From: Ruminococcus sp. UBA7014
GTDB taxonomy: Bacteria > Bacillota > Clostridia > Oscillospirales > Ruminococcaceae
Length of the DNA: 6,456 nt
Direction: 5' to 3'
NCBI GenBank assembly: GCA_002449575.1
Contig: DJXC01000151.1
Location: 1-6,456 of the forward strand
Shown here: positions 5,170 to 6,456 of the stretch, one piece after another
How the letters are laid out: every line of letters begins with the position of its first letter
Numbering within the stretch: position 1 is the stretch's first letter
Made by a program: the position numbers and the translations under genes
Notes under the pieces: generated by a model
Databases searched by the model: none
Seen by the model: only the letters and a program-made list of their open reading frames with translations
Told to the model about the DNA's origin: nothing

Positions 5170-6456
5170 ACAGAATTTCCCTAAAAAAAGAAGCATTACA
5201 CAGCGATGGATTACCAATAATCTCGCTGTGGTAATTCTTATTATGATTTCGATAGTGCTTGCGTTTGTCTATGCGGCGCAGACGTTTTATTATACCAGTG
5301 CAAGGCAGACTCTCACTGGAGAACTGACTTCTGTCGTGAATCTCCTGAGCCGTTATGCACAGGATTCTGAAACAAATCTTTCTTCCGAAATGCGCAGTAC
5401 ATTTGAGAGTTTTTCTGCAAAAGATAAGATGGAACTGATGGCAGTTAATTCTAAAGGACGTGTCATTCTGACTTCTTCCGGATTTTCGCCCTCGGCAGAT
5501 ACAGCAATTCCCGATTATGAAAATCTCATGAACGGAAAAGACGGTTACTGGGTTGGCAAAGCTGAAAATCAGGAAAAAATCATGGCGGTCTGTGTAGATA
5601 TTTCTTCTATCAGTACTGAATATCATGCTGTTCGGGTGGTTTGCTCACTTACTGAAATTGATAAGGCTGTCGGCACTGTCACTATTGCTGCTGTCATTGT
5701 CTGTGCTGTAATTTTGCTGATGCTTGTACTGACCGGAATTTATTTTGTCGGCAGTATCATTAAGCCGATAGGACAGGTCAGCAATATGGCTGGAAAATTC
5801 GCAAAAGGTGATTTCTCCAGCCGAATTCAGTATCAGGATTCTGACGAAATCGGCGATTTGTGCAAGGCTATCAATCATATGGCTGATGAACTCTCTACTG
5901 CGGAAGAAATGAAGAACGAATTTATTTCTTCCGTTTCTCATGAACTGAGAACGCCGCTTACTGCTATCAAAGGCTGGGCGGAGACGATTTCCTATGCTGA
6001 CAATGACTCTGAAACTGTCCGCAAAGGTATGAATGTCATTGTCAACGAAACAGCAAGACTTTCTCAGATGGTGGAAGAACTTCTTGATTTCTCCCGTATG
6101 CAGAGCGGTCACTTTACACTCCAGAAAGCCACTATGGACGTTCTCGCCGAACTCGGTGATGCAGTACTTATCTACATGAATAAAAATATTCAGGAGAACA
6201 TCAAAATTGAATATGATGAGCCGGAAATGCTGCCATTTGTCTATGGTGACAAGAACAGAATCCGGCAAGTTTTTATCAATATTATTGATAATGCTGTCAA
6301 ATATTCTGACCCCGGCGGACATGTGCGAATCAAAGCGTTTGAAAAAGACGGAAATGTCTGTGTTGAAGTCGCTGATGACGGATGTGGAATCAAGGCTTCT
6401 GACCTGCCGAAAATCAAAACCAAATTCTACAAGCCGAATCATACAAGACGTGGTTC
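5156..6456 (+). CDS. Membrane sensor histidine kinase (3' end beyond window)
   Basis: The frame is open to the window edge (433 codons). Residues 22-41 are transmembrane helix 1, 42-172 an extracytoplasmic sensor domain I cannot name, 173-200 transmembrane helix 2, and about 200-252 a HAMP domain (K203-P204 start, D-E-I-G-D at 230-234). The dimerisation helix has S-H-E-L-R-T-P at 261-267 with phosphoacceptor His262. The ATPase domain has an N box with Asn375 and Asn379 (N-I-I-D-N-A-V-K-Y-S), a G1 box D407-x-G409-x-G411 and an F box around F424-Y425; the G2 box (G-x-G-L-G) lies beyond the edge. It should autophosphorylate and pass the phosphate to Asp54 of the upstream regulator. The chosen ATG overlaps the regulator's end by 14 bases; an in-frame ATG at 5141 is the alternative. 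Neither has a good ribosome binding site, so translation is probably coupled. The overall layout resembles PhoR/WalK-type kinases. Confidence 0.92.
   Translation, partial: MIKFKQNFPKKRSITQRWITNNLAVVILIMISIVLAFVYAAQTFYYTSARQTLTGELTSVVNLLSRYAQDSETNLSSEMRSTFESFSAKDKMELMAVNSKGRVILTSSGFSPSADTAIPDYENLMNGKDGYWVGKAENQEKIMAVCVDISSISTEYHAVRVVCSLTEIDKAVGTVTIAAVIVCAVILLMLVLTGIYFVGSIIKPIGQVSNMAGKFAKGDFSSRIQYQDSDEIGDLCKAINHMADELSTAEEMKNEFISSVSHELRTPLTAIKGWAETISYADNDSETVRKGMNVIVNETARLSQMVEELLDFSRMQSGHFTLQKATMDVLAELGDAVLIYMNKNIQENIKIEYDEPEMLPFVYGDKNRIRQVFINIIDNAVKYSDPGGHVRIKAFEKDGNVCVEVADDGCGIKASDLPKIKTKFYKPNHTRRG

Noticed and set aside
5645..6442. Long 265-codon open frame on the minus strand
   Set aside because: It is antisense to the histidine kinase, whose HAMP, His262, N and G1 motifs are clear in the plus strand. 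The minus translation has no recognisable motif and is a by-product of codon usage.

Overview
The window looks like a piece of a chromosome from a low-to-mid GC Gram-positive anaerobe of the Clostridia, most likely a Ruminococcus-like member of the Oscillospiraceae. The reasons are a SpoIID-type sporulation enzyme, strong AGGAGG-type ribosome binding sites, a near-consensus sigma-A promoter with an extended -10, a Gram-positive lipoprotein signal, and an OmpR-type two-component pair. The genus is inferred from general resemblance, not from a search.

Left part (1-652): a gene-poor, apparently decayed stretch. A partial plus-strand reading frame enters from the left edge and stops inside a near-perfect palindrome followed by a T-run (111-135), a likely terminator. 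The same palindrome carries the stop codon of a minus-strand frame (115-357), which resembles the C-terminal half of a SLOG/DUF1273 (YpsA-like) protein and lacks its N-terminal half. Right after it, a plus-strand remnant (about 360-594) reads as a proline-rich stretch in one frame and then, after an apparent one-base shift near 436-444, as a well-formed C-terminal tail in another. The two remnants meet head to head near 357-360, as if a deletion or rearrangement removed both N-termini. The 58 bases at 595-652 hold nothing I can support.

Middle: spoIID (653-1654, minus) is transcribed divergently from a four-gene plus-strand operon. The 119-base divergent intergenic region (1655-1773) holds a strong promoter (TTGACT, 17 bases, TATAAT with TG one base upstream) and a consensus ribosome binding site for the operon.

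Right part (1774-6456, plus): a Si-type citrate synthase (1774-3132), a large lipoprotein whose ATG overlaps the citrate synthase stop by four bases (3129-4442), an OmpR/PhoB-type response regulator (4468-5169) and a membrane sensor histidine kinase (5156 to the window edge, incomplete). Overlaps and a 25-base gap indicate a single transcript. The kinase should phosphorylate the regulator at Asp54. The lipoprotein has repeated D-x-D-x-D / P-D-L motifs like those of beta-propeller blades, sits outside the membrane, and could modulate the kinase's roughly 130-residue extracytoplasmic sensor. That link is inferred from gene order. The pairing of a central-metabolic enzyme with a lipoprotein and a two-component system is the most interesting feature of the window.
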